Shown piece by piece: positions 5,948 through 7,991 of a stretch of 7,991 nt of DNA (positions are counted from its first letter, which is position 1; the number at the start of each line of letters is the position of its first letter). The DNA lies in the NCBI GenBank assembly GCA_045537905.1, contig JAZSQJ010000060.1, positions 1 through 7,991 of the forward strand. Reading direction: 5' to 3'. The notes under the pieces are model-generated. The model was not told where the DNA came from. It did no database searches and saw nothing but the letters and a program-made list of their open reading frames with translations. The translations under genes and the position numbers were made by a program. The stretch is from SIG636 sp045537905 (GTDB lineage Bacteria > Bacillota > Clostridia > Oscillospirales > CAG-382).

Positions 5948-7525
5948 TTGAAAATCAAAGTTCTTCCTCTGCTGTTGGTGTTGTGCCTGCTTCTTAGTAT
6001 TTCCGCCTGCGGCGGTGATGGCAAGGATAATGACAACAATACCCCTGAGCTTAACATCATAGACGACAATTATAGAAACTGGTACGAGATATTTGTCTAC
6101 AGCTATTATGACAGCAATAATGACGGTATAGGCGACCTTAACGGCGTCACTGCAAAACTTGATTATATCAAGGATATGGGGTTTAACGGTATATGGCTTA
6201 TGCCCATACATCCGTCACCCACCTATCACAAATATGACGTTAAGGATTACTATGCCATAGATCCCGTATACGGCACCATAGAGGATTTTGACCGGCTTAT
6301 GACCGAGGCGCACGCACGAGGCATAAAGGTCATAGTGGATCTGGTGCTTAACCACAGCTCCAGCGACCATCCTTGGTTCAAGGCTGCCTGCGACTACATC
6401 CGTGAAAACGGTACCGTTGGCGGCGACTACGGCGATTACTACAATTTCAGCACCGAAAGCCTCGGTGGTTACTCAAGCATTTCCGGTACGAGCTATTATT
6501 ACGAGTCCCGTTTTTGGAGCGGTATGCCGGACCTTAACCTTGACAGCGAAAAGGTCAGGGCGGAGATAGTGGATATTATGGAATTCTGGCTTGTTGACCG
6601 CAACGTGGATGGCTTCCGTCTTGATGCGGTTACCAGCTACTACACGGGTAACGTGGACGGCAATATCGATTTTCTCGCTTGGGTAAATACTGAGTCAGAA
6701 AAGCTGAAAAAGGACTGCTATATAGTTGGCGAGGCGTGGGAAGGTAGCGACTATCTTATCGACCGCTATTATGAAAGCGGTATAGACAGCTTCTTCCTGT
6801 TTACAGGTGCTCAGGCAACAGGTACTATCGCAAGCCTTGTAAAGCAAAGCAGCGGAAAACAGCTTGGTGAGCTTATGCTAAGGCTGGAGGAAACATACGG
6901 TAACAGCATACTCGCTCCGTTCCTTGGCAACCACGATACTATGCGTCCGGGCAGTTTTATGCCGGGCGAGGAAAACGTGAAGATGGCGGCAGGGGTTATG
7001 TCTATGCTGGGCGGCGGTCTTTTCGCCTACTACGGCGAGGAGATAGGTATGATAAGCAAGGGCGGCAACAATTCAGATCCCGCAAAGCGTATCGCTATGA
7101 AGTGGGAGCCTAAGAGTATTTATGAGGGCTGCTGCTACCTGCCTCCCGAAAATACCACCGTTGACGAAACCTATTATTACTATCCCTCCGTGTCCGAACA
7201 GCAGGCAGACAAAAACAGTATACTTAACTACTATAAGCAGGCTATGACACTTCGGAATATGTTCCCCTCGATTGCAAGAGGGAAGACAGAGTATTTCCCC
7301 GAAGGACAAAACAGCTACATTTGCGTAGTAAGAAAGACCTACGGTGAGGAGAGCGTTGTTATCGTATTAAACCTTGACACCTTTGAGCAGACCGTAAACC
7401 TTGATAAGGCAACCCTTGGTGACATAAGCCCGGCGGGCGAGCTGCTTACCGATACCGAAGCACAGGTCAAATGGGACGGGGAAAAGCTTACAATGCCCCC
7501 TCAGTCCATAGTAATTTTCAAATAG
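5948..7525 (+). CDS. Surface-anchored GH13 alpha-amylase lipoprotein (GH13_36-like)
   Basis: This 525-residue protein should cut alpha-1,4-glucan chains outside the cell to maltodextrins for the neighbouring importer. The signal peptide ends in ISAC with Cys21, so it is lipid-anchored. The catalytic barrel has all GH13 regions: DLVLNH (131-136), GFRLDAV (222-228) with nucleophile D226 and R224, GEAW (261-264) with acid/base E262, and NHD (328-330) with D330. DSNNDGIGD (55-63) is the calcium-binding loop of this branch. Region V reads MPDLN (193-197), the signature of the intermediate group now called GH13_36, which includes lipoprotein AmyA of Thermotoga maritima. There is no N-terminal CBM34, arguing against neopullulanase or cyclomaltodextrinase. 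A C-terminal beta domain covers about 445-525. TTG is the start. The gene sits 18 nt after malG and 16 nt before the ATPase. GH13 is certain from the motifs; exact specificity (alpha-amylase against a mixed 1,4/1,6 activity) is inferred. Confidence 0.9.
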   Translation: MKIKVLPLLLVLCLLLSISACGGDGKDNDNNTPELNIIDDNYRNWYEIFVYSYYDSNNDGIGDLNGVTAKLDYIKDMGFNGIWLMPIHPSPTYHKYDVKDYYAIDPVYGTIEDFDRLMTEAHARGIKVIVDLVLNHSSSDHPWFKAACDYIRENGTVGGDYGDYYNFSTESLGGYSSISGTSYYYESRFWSGMPDLNLDSEKVRAEIVDIMEFWLVDRNVDGFRLDAVTSYYTGNVDGNIDFLAWVNTESEKLKKDCYIVGEAWEGSDYLIDRYYESGIDSFFLFTGAQATGTIASLVKQSSGKQLGELMLRLEETYGNSILAPFLGNHDTMRPGSFMPGEENVKMAAGVMSMLGGGLFAYYGEEIGMISKGGNNSDPAKRIAMKWEPKSIYEGCCYLPPENTTVDETYYYYPSVSEQQADKNSILNYYKQAMTLRNMFPSIARGKTEYFPEGQNSYICVVRKTYGEESVVIVLNLDTFEQTVNLDKATLGDISPAGELLTDTEAQVKWDGEKLTMPPQSIVIFK

Positions 7526-7541
7526 TTAAAGGAGAAGCAAT

Positions 7542-7991
7542 ATGGCAAGCTTGTCATTAAAGCACATCTATAAAGTATATGACGGCGGCGTAAAGGCGGT
7601 AAACGACTTCTGTATGGAAATAGAGGACAAGGAGTTTATTGTCTTTGTCGGCCCCAGCGGATGCGGTAAATCCACCACCCTCCGTATGATAGCAGGTCTT
7701 GAGGACATCACCGCAGGCGAGCTTCGTATAGACAACGAGATAGTTAACGATTTCGAGCCTAAGGACAGGAATATTGCGATGGTGTTCCAGAACTACGCTC
7801 TTTATCCTCATATGACAGTGTATGAGAATTTGGCGTTTTCCCTTAAGACGGCCCATATGCCCAACGACGTTATCCACGCTAAGGTAACTGAGGTGGCGGA
7901 GATACTGGGCATAACCGAATATCTGGGTAGAAAGCCCAAGGCGCTTTCCGGCGGTCAGCGTCAGCGTGTAGCACTTGGCCGTGCCATAGTA
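7542..7991 (+). CDS. msmX: Sugar ABC transporter ATPase, MsmX/MalK family (partial, runs off window)
   Basis: The first 150 codons are present and the frame is open to the window edge. The product is the cytoplasmic ATPase that drives the MalFG importer. Visible motifs are Walker A GPSGCGKST (37-45), the Q-loop VFQNYALYPHM (81-91, Gln83) and the ABC signature LSGGQRQR (135-142). The Walker B, H-loop and C-terminal TOBE/regulatory domain lie beyond the edge; full family length is about 370 residues. ATG 7542 is preceded by AAAGGAG with a 7-nt gap and lies 16 nt after the amylase stop, so it belongs to the operon. In many Firmicutes one MsmX serves several importers from a distant locus; here it is encoded with its transporter. 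The paralogue name (msmX, msmK or malK) cannot be settled from the fragment. Confidence 0.93.
   Translation, partial: MASLSLKHIYKVYDGGVKAVNDFCMEIEDKEFIVFVGPSGCGKSTTLRMIAGLEDITAGELRIDNEIVNDFEPKDRNIAMVFQNYALYPHMTVYENLAFSLKTAHMPNDVIHAKVTEVAEILGITEYLGRKPKALSGGQRQRVALGRAIV

Noticed and set aside
7091..7230. Vicinal cysteines and a Tyr-rich stretch in the amylase (residues about 395-415), considered as an insertion or frameshift
   Set aside because: The frame stays open and the flanking residues follow the usual end of the GH13 barrel, so it is an ordinary variable loop.

Overview
The window carries a starch/maltodextrin capture-and-import locus, all on the + strand, from what looks like a low-to-mid-GC Gram-positive anaerobe, most likely a gut Clostridia member of the Ruminococcus/Oscillospiraceae type. 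The evidence is lipoprotein signal peptides instead of a periplasmic system, strong AGGAGG-type ribosome binding sites, two well-supported TTG starts, and an InlB-type surface repeat. The genus is an inference and cannot be fixed from this sequence.

Layout. Positions 1-228 hold no convincing gene. They contain a dense set of inverted repeats: a 47-nt branched dyad, a 14-bp perfect hairpin and a terminator-like hairpin. A clear SigA-type promoter (262-290) follows, with a leader of about 110 nt, then a 492-residue multi-module surface lipoprotein (407-1885) that I read as a probable glucan-binding protein. A GC-rich intrinsic terminator ends that unit. Next come a maltodextrin-binding lipoprotein (malE, 2028-3326), two membrane permeases (malF 3423-4967 and malG 4964-5929), a surface-anchored GH13 alpha-amylase (5948-7525) and the start of an MsmX/MalK-type ATPase (7542 to the window edge).

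How they work together (inferred from families and order). The first lipoprotein probably holds starch or glucans at the cell surface. The anchored amylase cuts them into maltodextrins, MalE captures these, MalF/MalG form the membrane channel, and the MsmX-type ATPase powers import. From malF to the ATPase the genes overlap by 4 nt or lie 16-18 nt apart, so they are almost certainly co-transcribed. Hairpins after gene 1 and after malE, together with much lower ATA codon use in those two genes, suggest that the two binding proteins are made in excess over the permeases.

The transporter operon is a recognisable type. The least explained parts are the domains of the first lipoprotein and the structured DNA/RNA at 1-170. 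I saw no mobile element, CRISPR array, tRNA or rRNA.
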